A stretch of 64,000 nt of DNA. Source: Grifola frondosa. Its lineage: Eukaryota; Basidiomycota; Agaricomycetes; Polyporales; Grifolaceae. The notes below the pieces were generated by a model, which did no database searches, had not been told where the DNA came from, and was given only the letters and a program-made list of their open reading frames with translations. How positions within the stretch are numbered: the first letter of the stretch is position 1; each line of letters opens with the position of its first letter. A program made the position numbers and the translations under genes. This document shows positions 1 through 10,170 of this stretch, piece by piece. Where the stretch lies: assembly GCA_001683735.1 (NCBI GenBank), contig LUGG01000006.1, positions 1-64,000 on the forward strand, read 5' to 3'.

Positions 1-1
1 G

Positions 2-1000
2 CCGTGGCTCGAGAAGCGCGACTGGCGCGAGCGCACGAGTCGGTGGATTACGTTCGCGATGCTGATCGTAGGCGCGGGCGCCGCGGGGTGCTGTGCTTTT
101 TTGGAAGGACGGGTGTGCTGCAACTCACGGACGCGGACCTGTGCCCGGTCATGAACGAGCAGTTCGACAACCTCGACCTGCAGAACACGTGGACAAGGGA
201 TGTGGAGCTCGGCGGATTTCAGAATAGCGAGTTCGAGTTGACGACGGACTCTAACAATGATTTGTTTGTGCATGACGGCGAGCTGTACATCATGCCGACA
301 CTGACGTCTGATACGCTCGGACGCGCTGCTATCTTTGATGGCGGTTCGTACTCGCTTTCCGGGTGCACCAGTACTAACAAGGTGGCTAGTTTGCGATGTG
401 CTTGTCGCCTCTCAGTGGGGAGATCGATGTGCGTGCTCCTCCTTCCCTTCTTCTCTTATCCGCCTCCATTACTCCCTATGCTCGCCGCAGATCATGGAGG
501 CCCGCGGGAACGGCCTGATACCCGGCGCAAGGCTCGAACTTCGTGCGCGCGTCGCTGAACTACGGCGTGCTGCAGACGCTGCAGATGCACCTATTCGGGT
601 GGTGGTCGCAGAAGCAGTCGAGCTACGACAAGGCGTTACACATCTACGCGGTGGAGTGGACGCCGGACTGGATGCGCTTCTACATGGACTCACGCCTGCA
701 GGCGAAGATCAACATCAAGATCATGGGCCACGGAGGAAAGAATTTCTTCCAGCGCAGGAACTACCCCGCGACGATCGAGGTCGTCGTGAATAATATTTGG
801 CAGCAGCAGAATGACATGACCGCGGCGCCGTTTGACCACGGTGGGTGCTGCGGTTGCGGTTGTGCTGTGCCGAGTGCTGATGCATGTGCTTGCAGCGTTC
901 TACCTGATCTTGGACCTGGCGGTGGGCGGGACGAGCGGGTGGTTCCCGGACAACGTCGGCGGGAAGATGTGGTTCGATGGCTCGTCGAGTGCGATGCCTC
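2..1000 (+). pseudogene. KRE6/SKN1-type beta-glucan synthesis protein (GH16 family), broken and partial
   Basis: The KRE6/SKN1 family are type II membrane proteins of the secretory pathway needed for cell-wall beta-1,6-glucan. Near the start, one frame gives a membrane anchor (ITFAMLIVGAGAA); the frame then shifts into the luminal GH16 region with NEQFDNLDLQNTWTRDVELG and LYIMPTLTSDTLG. An intron (about 382-490) follows, then IMEARGNG, FVRASLNYGVLQTLQMHLFG and HIYAVEWTPDWMRFYMDS, a second intron (841-895), and LILDLAVGGTSGWFPDN. The exon normally between the first two blocks, which holds the start of the catalytic ExDxxE motif, is absent: the intron runs straight into the IME part. A two-base loss near 510 shifts the frame, and family similarity stops near 1,000 after WFDGSSSAM. 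The 5' end is outside the window. The family is certain; the allele as given cannot make an active enzyme. Confidence 0.9.
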
Positions 1001-2010
1001 GTGTTCCAACGCCGCCTTCAGGCATCTTCACCGACATCCCGCTCAACACTCACATTCAGTCTGCTGACTTGAGCTCTGCATTCACGCTAGGCACCCCACT
1101 TTCCACATCTCTAGCCTCGGACCAAGTCCTGGCGTCGGAGGGGTGGCGTGCCGCATCAAATGCCAGACCCGAAGAGAAGAGCGGGGGATACTCCAGAAGT
1201 GCCCCAAGGAGGGACGTGGCACTGTTTTCCGCAGGTGGTTGAGCGTACGGGCGCGCGATCTCGTTTTCTCTCCCCGTCACATCCACTCCTCGGCCCCGCG
1301 CAACACTATCTATGTGCAGTGCCCTGTATTCCACTTATTATGCATCCATTTTCAACTAAAGTCATACCGAATTCAAAAGTTTTTCACTGCTTGAGTGAAA
1401 ATAAGGTTCTCCTGAATCTTCAGTGCAATAAACTTTTCGAGCGAAGTTAAGGTTTTTCCAATGAAATTAAAGTTTTTATAAGATGCCACCTGTTCATTCG
1501 CGCAGACTGGGACGCTGAACGGGCCGTTGAGTGGGCCGTTGAGTGGGCCGTTGCATTTGCAACATTTGCAAATTTCAACTGAAGTTCACAATGCGAGAGT
1601 AACAATAATGCTGCTTCATATTCCAACTACGTGATTGTATGTGCATCAGCCACACTGTTGTCATGTGTGAGCTCCGCAAATTGAAACAATAGTTTGAGTA
1701 CGTTGTTTCGTCACATTCAAAACAATAGAAGGAATTTATCCTATATGTCATAGTGTGAACCCAAATTTCGTATATGTGTTCTACTTTGAAGCAAATGGGA
1801 ATAAAACTTTCATATTCAATAAATGATAACAGCAAGAACTCATGATATGCGTATAAGATATGCACCTGTCGGCATATCCCAAAGTATATTGTGAATATGC
1901 TATTGCATTTGATAGGACTAAATATAGTAGCTGAGATGTCACAATATGGAGCTACATTTAACTGACATTTGCAGCGACGCCAAATGGGCTCCCGTCTCTA
2001 GTGACATGTG
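1001..2010. other. AT-rich DNA without a recognisable gene
   Basis: Beyond the last recognisable KRE6 codons the sequence turns AT-rich. A short direct repeat (three GGGCCGTTGAGTG-like units, about 1,515-1,553) is the only local structure I can point to. No ORF here resembles a known protein. Confidence 0.6.
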
Positions 2011-2680
2011 GCATGCTCAGGACAAGTTGTCCTACTCAATCAATTACTTGAACCTTGTATATACTATCAAGTTTATAAAAATTGCTAACCTATTAATTCA
2101 ACCTGTGCATTCACATTTATAAATGTCAACAATCTATACTGTAACTCTATAATTACTTATCTATAATGTATAATAGATGGATTGATGATTAATAGTTCAG
2201 ATGACGAGTTTAGTGCTTTACATAGATAGACGCTCAATCTCCTGCCTTTTTGAGATATGTTAAGATTTACAATCACATATGTTTTTCTCCTTCCGCAACA
2301 TATGTCATAGCATCATACTGACTTCCAAAAACATTGATGATATGTTTTATGTCATGTTTTATCATGCAAAACATTTGTTTTGCGATTAGAGGCATGACAA
2401 AGATCACGTGCATTTGACATATGTTTTATCTCCGTATGTTTTTCTCAGCCACCCGATAAGAAAAGTAAGGATCTCACATACAAAATTATCTTACTGAGTA
2501 AGAACAAAGTTGTTACCTGGTTGTATTGGACTGTAACCCTAACCTAGAAATTTCGTTCCACGGATACAAAATTTTGTATTGAAAAAACTTTCCCATGACT
2601 AATGGGATGAAAAGTGCATTTCAAGATTTGGCTGGGGACCTCGCCTATAAGAACGATTAATTCGTTCCTCATCAATCATA
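2011..2680 (+). repeat. Non-autonomous element copy A (Helitron-tail-related, about 670 bp)
   Basis: This is one of five copies of a noncoding element (others about 4,912-5,503, 5,769-6,403, 13,806-14,490 and 45,425-46,068). It begins near the palindrome GGACAAGTTGTCC. It contains a block also found in the tail of the long Helitrons (ATTTATAAATGTCAA, then TAATTACTTAT, then ATAATGTAT). It ends in a hairpin GAACGATTAATTCGTTC followed by CTCATCAATC. Internal palindromes include TACAAAATTTTGTA. There is no coding capacity. Because it shares both the tail block and the CTCATCAATC end with the Helitrons, I infer it is a derivative of that family. Confidence 0.7.
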
Positions 2681-3016
2681 AAAGCAGTATTCAGGGGTGG
2701 CTGAAGCATTTCCTCCATCCTTCCTGAATGGAATTTGCCCCTAATTTCAAGCAGACTTTTGTTGTGTATTCCTTTGTATTGGGGCATCATTATGAGCCAT
2801 ACATCATGCTTATCATAGATGGTCCCATATTGTGAAATCCTTATCAGCTTCCCCTGTAGATTATACAATTGTACTACTACATGAAATATAATAAATGATC
2901 AGATGGCAGGATAGGATAAAGGAATATAATAGCTTCCAAACAAGTTCAAGGGAACCATTGAGGAATCCTGATTCACTGTAGGTGACTTGAGCCCGGTACA
3001 GTAGTATGGAGGTTTC
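2681..3016. other. AT-rich spacer without a recognisable gene
   Basis: No recognisable coding sequence. The first part (about 2,690-2,880) has a diverged relative at about 42,360-42,550, so it probably belongs to the repeat family annotated just downstream. Confidence 0.5.
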
Positions 3017-4020
3017 AGCCACAATTGGGTATTTTCCTCATATCTCCTCCACTTCCTCATGGAATCTTGTGATGTTTATTGTATATTGTAGAGCTATATA
3101 AGTACTATATTTCTGGCACTTTTCATATTTTTAAAGCTGCCAGAACAATCCCTAGCAGGGGGATATCACATTTCAGTGTTTGGGATGCAGCATTATCAAA
3201 TATGCATCAAACAGTAAGATAGAAGATGTTTCTGAGAGCTATATACAATGGTAAATATATACAAAAAAGAGCATAAAAAAGAGCAACTAAGCAGAAGGAT
3301 ATTGGGTGATCAGTGTGGCAACTGCCACCCAAGGTTGTTGTGTATGTCCTGAAGCAAGTACTGGACAGAATCTTTCTGCAAAACATAGCCTTATTAGGAC
3401 AAAATACACCTTTCAGAGGGTGCACTTTGCTTCAAATTCTGTTCAATATTCATTGCCCAAATTAGGAGGAATCCCTGCCAGCAAAGTAGGAGGAGATGAA
3501 ATTTTATCATTGTTTGTGGCTATCTACTATACATAAAATTAAAGTACATATATGTAGGACTAAGAGGAATGTTAAATGAAGAGAATCCACAAAGTATTGA
3601 GGGAGGAGGATGGGGAGAAATTCTGGTGTGGCTGAGCCTGCACCCACCAGAAATGGTATGTTTTCCGTCACACATTCTGCCAAAATAAATTTATAACATC
3701 AAATGGGACATTAAGGTGACCAAGGAAATAAATGAATCAAGAATTTAGTACAGATTTGAGGGAGGAATCCAGGAAAACATTCTGGTGGAATTGCCCAGAA
3801 TGGTATGTTTTTATTTTACTATCACACAAAGTTATTAATGTATTCTAAATCTTCTAAATGATCGCTTTCAGACAAGCCCAAGATTATAATATTCTGTGGA
3901 GAATTGAGGAAGCAATATGAAAAAAAAAAACATATGGTGGCTGAAACAAATACAGTGAGCAAAATGGTATGGGTATGGCAGTGATTGTGAGCATGAGTGT
4001 AGATGTCTAGCATGAGCATA
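3017..4020 (+). repeat. Dispersed repeat R, copy 1
   Basis: About 0.9-1 kb of noncoding DNA that recurs in direct orientation at about 41,142-42,040 with near identity, apart from a gap of a few tens of bases in the second copy around the 3,303-3,345 equivalent. A more diverged copy lies near 42,690-43,040. Recurrent motifs are ATGGTATGTTTT and CATATGGTGGCTGAAA. No terminal inverted repeats or coding sequence are evident. Confidence 0.8.
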
Positions 4021-4145
4021 TAAGTAATGAGGGAGTGGGAGACATTAATATGTCAAATATTCAACATTTGACATGGGCTGTAATTATTTGAATTTAATTT
4101 AATTTAATGTCTTAAAAGGTGCTTATTGATGAAGGATCTAAACCA

Positions 4146-4205
4146 ATGACATACTAGTGGTCGTCGAGGGGTCAAAATTGGCGAGTTGATGACCGCTAGT
4201 AGGTC
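4146..4205. repeat. Quasi-palindromic hairpin (ACTAGTGGTCGTC type), copy 1
   Basis: Imperfect inverted repeat with arms starting ATACTAGTGGTCGTC and ending GACCGCTAGTAGGTC. The same hairpin occurs, roughly in reverse complement, at about 12,849-12,911. The arms could form a long stem. No gene is associated with it. Confidence 0.6.
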
Positions 4206-4479
4206 ATAGGTCCCGACCAGCCTATGCATTGTTGCCATCTGATGCAGCCACCGGGCTACTCAGTGCATTAGACATCTGACTGCTGCAAGGTGAATACTGG
4301 ACCGATTCGTTTCATGTAAATGTCGTCTTATTTGGGTAAATTCTAGCTTTCGGACGACTCCTCATATGTATGAAGTGGTGCAGTATTAATTTCTAAATCT
4401 GGGGTGGATACCAGCCAGCAATGCAGGGGGAAATGAAAATTGATTGTAGTATGGGGGTCTGTATTGTAAATGATATTGA

Positions 4480-4911
4480 AGAGTACATTAATGAGGGTGG
4501 GAGGGATGTTAAATGAAGAAATTTGACAGAGAACTGATGGAGGGGCAAGGGAGGAATTCTGGTGTGGCTGAGTCTGCACCCACCAGAAATGGTATGTTTT
4601 CTGTGACATGTTCTGACAAACAAAACTTAGAACATTAAATAGGTAGTATATGCGACCAAGGGGACAAAAACATCAAGAGATTTGGTGAATATTTGGGGGG
4701 GAATTCAGCAGAACATTCTGGGGTGGCTGCCCAGAATGGTATGTTTTTATTGTCATAGAATAAGAAATAATTTATATATTTGAACACTACCAAATGAGCG
4801 CTTTCCGACGAATCTAATATGAAGAGAATCGGTGAAGAATTGAGGGAGGAATGGAGGAAAAAACATATGGTGGCTGAAATCAAAACATACCAAATGCGGT
4901 ATGTTTTCCAT
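4480..4911 (+). repeat. Partial, diverged copy of repeat R
   Basis: Shares the blocks CACCAGAAATGGTATG and CCAGAATGGTATGTTTTT, in the same order as repeat R around 3,590-3,960, but with many substitutions. Noncoding. It runs directly into element copy B. Confidence 0.6.
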
Positions 4912-5503
4912 AACATCAATTCAACCTGTACATTCACATTTATAAATGTCAACCATTAATATGGTAACTCTATAATTACTTATTTGTAACATATAATAGA
5001 TGGATTGATAATCAATACTTCAGATGACATGTTTAGCACTTCTTGTAGTAGGTGCTCAATGCCCTGCCTTTTTGGGATATGTCAGGTTTATGATCACATA
5101 TGTTTTGCTCCTTCCACAACATATGTCATAGCATCACACTGACTTCCAAAAACATTGATGATATGTTTTATGTCATGTTTTATCATGCAAAACATTTGTT
5201 TTGTGATCAGAGACATGACAAAGATCACGTGCATCTGATATATGTTTTTATCTCCGTATGTTTTTCTCAGCCACCTGATAAGAAAAGTAAGAACCTCACA
5301 TACAAAATTTTCTTACTGAGTAAGAACAGAGTTGTTATGTGGTTGTATTGGACTATAACCCTAACCTCGAAATTTCATTCCCACGGATACAAATTTTTGT
5401 ATTGAAAAAGCTTTCCCACGGCTTTTGCGATGAAAAGTGCATGACAAAATTTGGCTGGGGACCTCGTCTATAAGAACAATTAATTCGTTCCTCATCAATT
5501 GTA
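4912..5503 (+). repeat. Non-autonomous element copy B
   Basis: Same family as copy A and in the same orientation, ending with CTCATCAATTGTA. Together with copy C (5,769-6,403, opposite orientation) it forms an inverted pair separated by about 265 bp, so the interval 4,912-6,403 could fold into a large hairpin. Noncoding. Confidence 0.7.
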
Positions 5504-5768
5504 ATAGATGCCCCATTTGTGCATGCCTTTGCATCTTGCACAATGTAGGGCTATACTTGGCAGTGTAGTAATTTAGCCATCATACCTTCTTATCTTTATT
5601 ATCCTTGATTTATAGTGTACTTGTGTTATGTTTCATCTCAAACTTTTGTTAATATTGTGGCTGACCTTTTCCTTACTAGTTAGAATATTTCAGAGGATAT
5701 GTTCATTGCAAAATGCTTGTGATCAGCTTTTTGATTGCACCAAGGTCTTTTTCACATTTCAGATATGT

Positions 5769-6403
5769 TACGATTGATGAGGAACGAATTAATTGTTCTT
5801 ATAGGTGAGGTCTCCAGCCAAATCTTGTAACGCACTTTTCATCGCAAAAGCCGTGGGAAAGTTTTTTCAATACAAAATTTTGTATCCGTGGGAATGAAAT
5901 TTCGAGGTTAGGGTTACAATCCAATACAACCAGGTAACAACTCTGTTCTTACTTGGTTAGAAAATTTTGTATGTGATATTCTTACTTTTCCTATCCAGTG
6001 GCTGAGAAAAACATACAGAGATAAAACATATGTCAGATGCACATGATCTTTGTCATGTCTCTAATCACAAAACAAATGTTTTGCATGATAAAACATGACC
6101 TAAAACATATCATTGATGCTTTTAGAAGTCAGTGCAATGCTGTGACATACATTGCGGAAGGAGAAAAACATATGTGATCACAAATCTGGCATATCCCAAA
6201 AAGGCAGAAAATTAAGCGCCTGTCTTTGCGAAGTGTTCAACTTGTCATCTGGACTATTAATTATCAATCCATCTATTATACATTATAAATAAGTAATTGT
6301 AGAGTTACAGTTTAGATCATTGACATTTACAAATGTGAATGCACAGTTTTAACTAATATGTTAGCATTTTTGTAAGCTTGATAGTATGGACAAGGTTTAA
6401 GGG
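5769..6403 (-). repeat. Non-autonomous element copy C (inverted)
   Basis: Begins on the plus strand with TACGATTGATGAGGAA and the hairpin GAACGAATTAATTGTTC, which is the reverse complement of the end of copies A and B. It continues through the TACAAAATTTTGTA palindrome to the ATTTACAAATGTGAATG block. The 265 bp between B and C hold nothing I recognise. Confidence 0.7.
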
Positions 6404-6451
6404 GTTCATTCAGTATTCCCCGTCACTTTTTGTGGAATGTTCTATTTTACA

Positions 6452-6625
6452 TGAACAGTGTAAAGAGCCGGGGCCAGTTCCTCTGAGTAAGCTTCACACA
6501 GATTTCAATCTTGCCATACTGCAGAGAATAGCTATTCCATGTTGAAATCTGCATGCTCATCACAGGGATGATAACAGTTCCTGCTGCACTATTTGAGATT
6601 ATGCCACAAACAGTGGTGTTCTTTG
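6452..6625 (-). pseudogene. Isolated exon of a KRE6/SKN1-type GH16 gene
   Basis: Read on the minus strand, this stretch gives TVCGIISNSAAGTVIIPVMS, then ISTWNSYSLQYGKIEICVKL and RNWPRLFTLFM. This is the KRE6/SKN1 segment that follows the conserved GCTSTN-like sequence and precedes the GH16 catalytic motif. It is the very segment missing from the gene remnant at the left edge of the window, but lies about 5.5 kb away on the opposite strand. A 3' splice-like AG sits just upstream, at about 6,622. Substitutions (for example LTQRNWPR where a lysine/aspartate-tryptophan-leucine motif is usual) suggest a decayed paralogue or captured fragment rather than a simple local inversion. Confidence 0.7.
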
Positions 6626-6639
6626 AATGCCACATTTGG

Positions 6640-7915
6640 TCCGGGCCCAATGCTGACTTTTGGTGTGTAGACATGACAGGTGCGAGTGTGACCATGCGGG
6701 TGCAGCAGCGAGTGTGGTGTGCACAGACACATGTATAAAGCTTGGGTGAGAGGCATAAGGGGAGTTGGGCAAGGGACATAGGTAAAAAATGATGGGAGTG
6801 CGAGCTACACGAGGTGCAAGAGTGTAGAGTATGCAAATGCAAGAACATGCATCCAAGGCAAGTGTGGAGCTCTGGTGAGAGGCAGATGCAGGCCTTAAAT
6901 GATGGGTGTAAGGCGAGTCACGCAGGTATGGGCACAGGTATGGGCATATAGGCATGAGCATGGGCGAGAGGTAGCCGTGGATGTGGAAAGTAGTGCGAGG
7001 TGCGGAAGAGCAAGTGCAGGCTGTGATGCGGGTGCAAGCATGCACAAGAGGGGCCTTGGGTGTGAGGGGCGCAGTACGTGATGAGGGCAAGGGAGCGTGG
7101 TGTCCCGTGGATGACAGCAGCAGCGGTGGTGGGCATGTCTTCAGCGATATCTTCCTCCAGTCCGGCATGAGCTTGTGCATGTTTGTCAGCAAGAATATGT
7201 TGCTAAACATGCCGGAATGTATGCTGCTCTCCACAACCTCCATCCTGTCCAGGTTTGTAAGCTTGAAGACCAAAACACGAGGGACTCAAGCATGGACAGG
7301 CGTGGATGTAAGTGGATGTGAGCACGGGTGAGAGACGAGCATGACAGGCATACTGTGGGGGGCAGGCAAGTGTGGAGCGTGGGCACGAGGGATGCTTGTG
7401 TGGATGCAGGGCATAGAAGTGGACGCGGGCAGGTGTGGGGAGCAAGGGGCACAGTACGAGAGCAGGCACTTACAAAGATGTACAGGTGGGAGTGTCCTCG
7501 ATGTCTGCCTCCGGTCTCTCAACATATCCTCCTGACCCTCCTATAGTGCAAATTGCACGCAAGGAGTACAAGAGTTGCATGAAGATGAGCACACACAAGG
7601 CGTGAGCATGGATGGAGGCATGAGTATACTGAGTGAGCACGAGAGTGTGAGTGTGTGCAAGTGCAGAGTGCACGGCTGCAGCAACGGGTGCATGCAGCGG
7701 GTGTGGAGCTTGGGCATGTGGGTGCGAGGAGCATGGATCACGAGTGATGGGCATGAGAGGAGGTGGGCGAGAAGGTGCACGAGCGCGGACGAGCTGCACG
7801 AGTGCGGATGAGCTGCACGAGCGCAAGCACAGATACAGGACGCGAACACGAAAGAGGGCAATCATAGGCATGGCGAGGGGTGCTGAATGGGCGTGGACAT
7901 GAGGGAAGTGTTTTA
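6640..7915. other. G-rich low-complexity DNA with coding-like shards
   Basis: The plus strand is rich in GTG/GGG-type triplets (GTGGGCATGAGG-like words), so many long ORFs on both strands are composition artefacts. Two shards look more like exons on the minus strand: about 7,110-7,270 (YKPGQDGGCGEQHTFRH, later EEDIAEDMPTTAAA) and about 7,480-7,590 (MQLLYSLRAICTIGG). The second shares the motif YSxRAICTI with minus-strand sequence at about 16,430-16,480. I do not recognise either protein. Confidence 0.4.
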
Positions 7916-7919
7916 CGAT

Positions 7920-8563
7920 CTAGTTGTTGCTCTTCACTTTGTGTGCGTGTACGTCAGCATGGCACCGGAGGAGCCGAGGATGAAGGCAGGGAAGATGAAG
8001 GGCCAGTAGCACTGCGGGCAGTCTGTGAATGCGAGAAGGAGTTTCGCGACAATGCAGAGGCACTCGCCACACAGGATGATCCATTTTGGGTTGACCTTGC
8101 ATGACAGCGAGCCGTGAAACTCATCACGAATGCCATCACACCTAGCGGAATCCTATGAGGAATGGATCGATGAGCAAAGGGCAGGGTGAGAACAGCAGGG
8201 CAGTACGAGACGTACATGTGGATAGCGGTGGAGATAACGGACCAGTGCCAGACATCTTGCCAGAGCATGGTGTAGAGCGTGAAAGATTGTCATCCACCAG
8301 AAGTATGGTAGCAGCGCCGTGCCGAACAGCACCGAGAAGTTAGGTAGGAACCATGTACGAGGGGGTCTGTAAACATGAGCATAAACATAACATAACAATC
8401 CATCTAACATGCACACCGAGACGTACACAGCAGCCTTTTCGACCGGGATGATCGTCTCATAGTAGAAGACAGCAACAACAACAATGATGGAGATAATGAG
8501 CGGCGCAAGTAGGCTGCCTATATGCCTTGAACGGGATGGATCCGAAGGCGCATTTGATGGCAT
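7920..8563 (-). pseudogene. MFS-type membrane transporter fragment
   Basis: Minus-strand translation gives transmembrane-rich pieces: SLLAPLIISIIVVVAVFYYE, PPRTWFLPNFSVLFGTALLP followed by YFWWMT, DVWHWSVISTAIHM, then in another frame NPKWIILCGECLCIVAKLLL and CYWPFIFPAFILGSSGAMLT. This order and wording fit the later transmembrane segments of fungal major-facilitator transporters, proton-coupled carriers of small solutes at the plasma membrane. At least two frame changes and intron-like gaps separate the pieces. The N-terminal half is missing, and the fragment sits inside low-complexity DNA next to another host-gene exon. I infer a captured or decayed gene piece. Substrate cannot be inferred. 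Confidence 0.65.
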
Positions 8564-9074
8564 GCAGGGTAGGAGCAGAAGATCTGCAAGCTGCTAGCAT
8601 GTACGGGTGCATACAGCAGTGAGGGCAAGTGTGCCAGTGTGGCAGTGAGCGCAAGGGTGTGGGTGTGGAGCTTGGATAATGGAAATGGGCATGAGGAGAA
8701 GCGGGCGAGCACGAGCACGGATGAGTTGCGCAAGCACAGGTGCAGGCATGGGCGTGGGCAAGAGAGTATGTATGAGGGGGCACAAACTGAAGCATAAAAC
8801 ACAGCGTGGTGTCGTGTATTTCCAGTGATCGGTATTAAACAACCACTACTTTTACCAAATAACAAAAGACTATCTGATGAGAGTAATATTTTTTATAGCG
8901 AGGGGTTATTTCCTAGAAATGACGGGTGCACCAAGCTTGATGGGGTTTCCTACTTTTCCGGACAGAGGCTCACGTGAGTTCGGTTGTGAAAGCGTACTTT
9001 CTACTTTTCACAAGGATCACAATGCTCTGTGGTTTCTTCTAGGTGTTCGATTACTCGAAATATACCTGTGGGGA
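8564..9074. other. Low-complexity then unassigned DNA
   Basis: Up to about 8,800 the G-rich low-complexity composition of 6,640-7,915 resumes. The remainder has no recognisable gene; its short ORFs have no features I know. Confidence 0.45.
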
Positions 9075-9756
9075 CTGAAACAATAGCAAGGCTTGACTTA
9101 AATAGCTGCTCTGTCAGTACACTACAAACTTCCTACAAAGTCACTGCCTTGGTGCAGTACTTTGCTACTATGACGAATTCCGCCTGGTGAATGGGGAAAT
9201 GCTCCTGGACTTCTTTCCAGAGACTTATACTCCTCAATCCACTCACAGGACAACTATCCAAACAATAACAAACTCTTTCTTAACACTGCTCACCTGGTGC
9301 CTTTGCGACAGGGCTTCTGTCCTAACAAAGGTCTGACAACTAATCTGCCTAAACTTGCGCTCCCAAAGTCTCTTGCTTTGGCAAGCTAACAATCTAGGTC
9401 AGTAACTTCTGATCTTCTTTTCCTAACCTTGTGCTTCCAGAATCTCTTGTCTGGACAGTTGACAATTTAGGTAACTTCCTTTGCGACAGAACTCTGTCCT
9501 AACAAAGGTCTTGACAATCTTCAACCTTTTGCCTGAACTTGCACTTCCAAAGTCTCTTGCTTTGGCAAGTTAACAATCCAGGTCAATACTTAGTAAGCAG
9601 ATGGGCCTAGGCAATACTTCTGATGTGCCTCAAGTTAAGAGAAAGAATATAAATTGTGAGGGAGTGCTACTGAGGGAGGAATCGGGGGGGGAAGAATATA
9701 TTCGAATGATTTGGGCGATTTTTCGCTCGCCCTTATATACCCTCCTGAATCCTTCC

Positions 9757-9783
9757 ATTCTATTCTATTCTATTCTATTCTAT
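9757..9783 (+). repeat. (ATTCT)n microsatellite
   Basis: Five uninterrupted ATTCT units and a partial unit, about 17 bp downstream of the TATATA box. Confidence 0.9.
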
Positions 9784-9899
9784 GGCTGACTAATCCCCTT
9801 CTTGCTTACCAATCCACTCCCAATGCTTACCAATCCACCAATTTTCCTGCTGATGAATGGCTTTTGGAAGTTGCTGGAAGCATCTCTAACCTACTAGTA

Positions 9900-10145
9900 C
9901 TTTCTGCACAGTTCTGTCTCCTTCTGGACAATTCTCCCAGGTTCTATAAGTTCCTAGGATGTTCTCCATGATCCTATGTATTCTGGAATCTGTCAGAATA
10001 TTCTGGAAATTTCCTTGAGCTTCTGGATTATTCCAGGACATTCTGAAGTAGAAATTTCGATTAAAGTCCTTCTTTTGAAGACTGTAATCTTCTGGAAAGT
10101 TCCGGAAACTTCTTCTCTGCTAGGCTATTCCGGAATGTTCATGAA
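9900..10145 (+). promoter_or_regulatory. Array of heat-shock-element-like TTCnnGAA units with 10-bp phase
   Basis: TTC triplets recur close to every 10 bp (about 9,902, 9,912, 9,922, 9,932, 9,942, 9,951, 9,962, 9,981, 10,001, 10,011, 10,021, 10,031, 10,041), several paired with GAA five bases later. Two stretches are uninterrupted heat-shock-element arrays: 10,090-10,112 has five alternating TTC/GAA units each spaced by two bases, and 10,128-10,145 has four. Such arrays are the known binding sites of trimeric heat-shock factor. Function here is inferred from sequence pattern alone. Confidence 0.6.
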
Positions 10146-10170
10146 TATGAAGCCACAGGTCTATTTGTCC

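Larger units (their letters stand above)
9075..10170 (+). repeat. LTR-like sequence with TATA box and phased repeats
   Basis: The interval has the look of a solo LTR or promoter-bearing repeat: internal short duplications (AAAGTCTCTTGCTTTGGCAA at about 9,364 and 9,548 with a diverged third near 9,434; CTTTGCGACAG at about 9,300 and 9,479), a TATATA box at 9,735-9,740, a pentanucleotide microsatellite and a decamer-phased array downstream. I could not find matching TG/CA ends or a target duplication, so LTR identity is inference from layout only. No coding sequence. Confidence 0.4.

Noticed and set aside
6599..7902. Several overlapping ORFs of 70-220 codons on both strands
   Set aside because: They come from low-complexity G-rich DNA that is open in many frames; residues are mostly H, P, C, S, T or R-rich with no domain. 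Only the two shards noted in the features look protein-like.
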